Shown here: piece by piece, positions 5,952 through 6,022 of the stretch
Layout: each line of letters opens with the position of its first letter
Numbering within the stretch: position 1 is the stretch's first letter
Source of the DNA: Candidatus Kaiserbacteria bacterium RIFCSPLOWO2_02_FULL_54_13
GTDB lineage: Bacteria; Patescibacteriota; Minisyncoccia; Phycocordibacterales; Phycocordibacteraceae
Assembly: GCA_001783465.1 (NCBI GenBank)
Contig: MFMI01000012.1
Location: 1-6,022 of the forward strand
Length of the DNA: 6,022 nucleotides
Direction of reading: 5' to 3'
The notes under the pieces: generated by a model
What the model was told of the DNA's origin: nothing
Databases searched by the model: none
The model's input: only the letters and a program-made list of their open reading frames with translations
Made by a program: the position numbers and the translations under genes

Positions 5952-6022
5952 TAGCTCGTGCAACAAAGAGCGGGAGGTGGAAAAGTCATCCGCAAGTGAA
6001 AGCAAAAAGACAAACCAGAACC

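Noticed and set aside
5937..6005. An upstream ATG extending the response regulator by 23 residues
   Set aside because: The extra residues precede the first receiver strand with no family match, no Shine-Dalgarno precedes 6005, and the extended -10 lies within them.
1..6022. CRISPR arrays, tRNA or rRNA genes, insertion sequences, attachment sites
   Set aside because: No direct repeat arrays, no tRNA-like cloverleaf or rRNA core sequence, no transposase motifs or terminal inverted repeats were seen on either strand.

Overview
The window reads as a piece of a Patescibacteria/CPR-type chromosome, most likely Parcubacteria-like. This is inferred from protein style, not from a marker gene. The signs are a kinase with an AAHQLRTPLTG-type H-box, a free-standing receiver regulator, and a single cohesin-like ectodomain on a C-terminal membrane anchor. 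Genes are packed closely and some 5' leaders are very short. Composition looks moderate in GC and fairly even across the genes.

Layout. At 1-186 (+) lies the last 61 codons of a membrane protein whose end resembles the closing part of a Cache-type sensor plus its second membrane helix, but it stops just after that helix. The 335-base stretch at 187-521 has no long gene. It holds a 38-codon minus-strand reading frame (205-321) with a strong ribosome binding site, an intrinsic terminator (196-221) whose loop contains the stop codon of that frame, the remains of a possible minus-strand zinc-ribbon gene broken by an in-frame amber codon (287-472), and a plus-strand -10 element (502-507). At 522-1919 (+) is a secreted, C-terminally anchored cohesin-like protein.

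The right two thirds is a minus-strand cluster read from right to left: a CheY-like response regulator (5463-5936), a 743-residue dCache-HAMP-PAS histidine kinase (3179-5410), and a membrane-tethered ABC_sub_bind/TrpX-type binding protein (1968-3158). Spacings are 52 and 20 bases with no terminator visible between genes, so one operon is likely. A 13-bp perfect hairpin with flanking A and T tracts (1918-1956) sits between the converging cohesin and binding-protein genes and can serve both.

How the genes may work together. The kinase senses outside the membrane through its dCache domain and can pass phosphate to the adjacent receiver protein, which has no output domain and so would act by protein contact. 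The binding protein has no permease or ATPase gene beside it and is tethered by an N-terminal helix. The most interesting idea here is that it works as an accessory ligand sensor for this kinase rather than as part of a transporter. That is inference from gene order and architecture.
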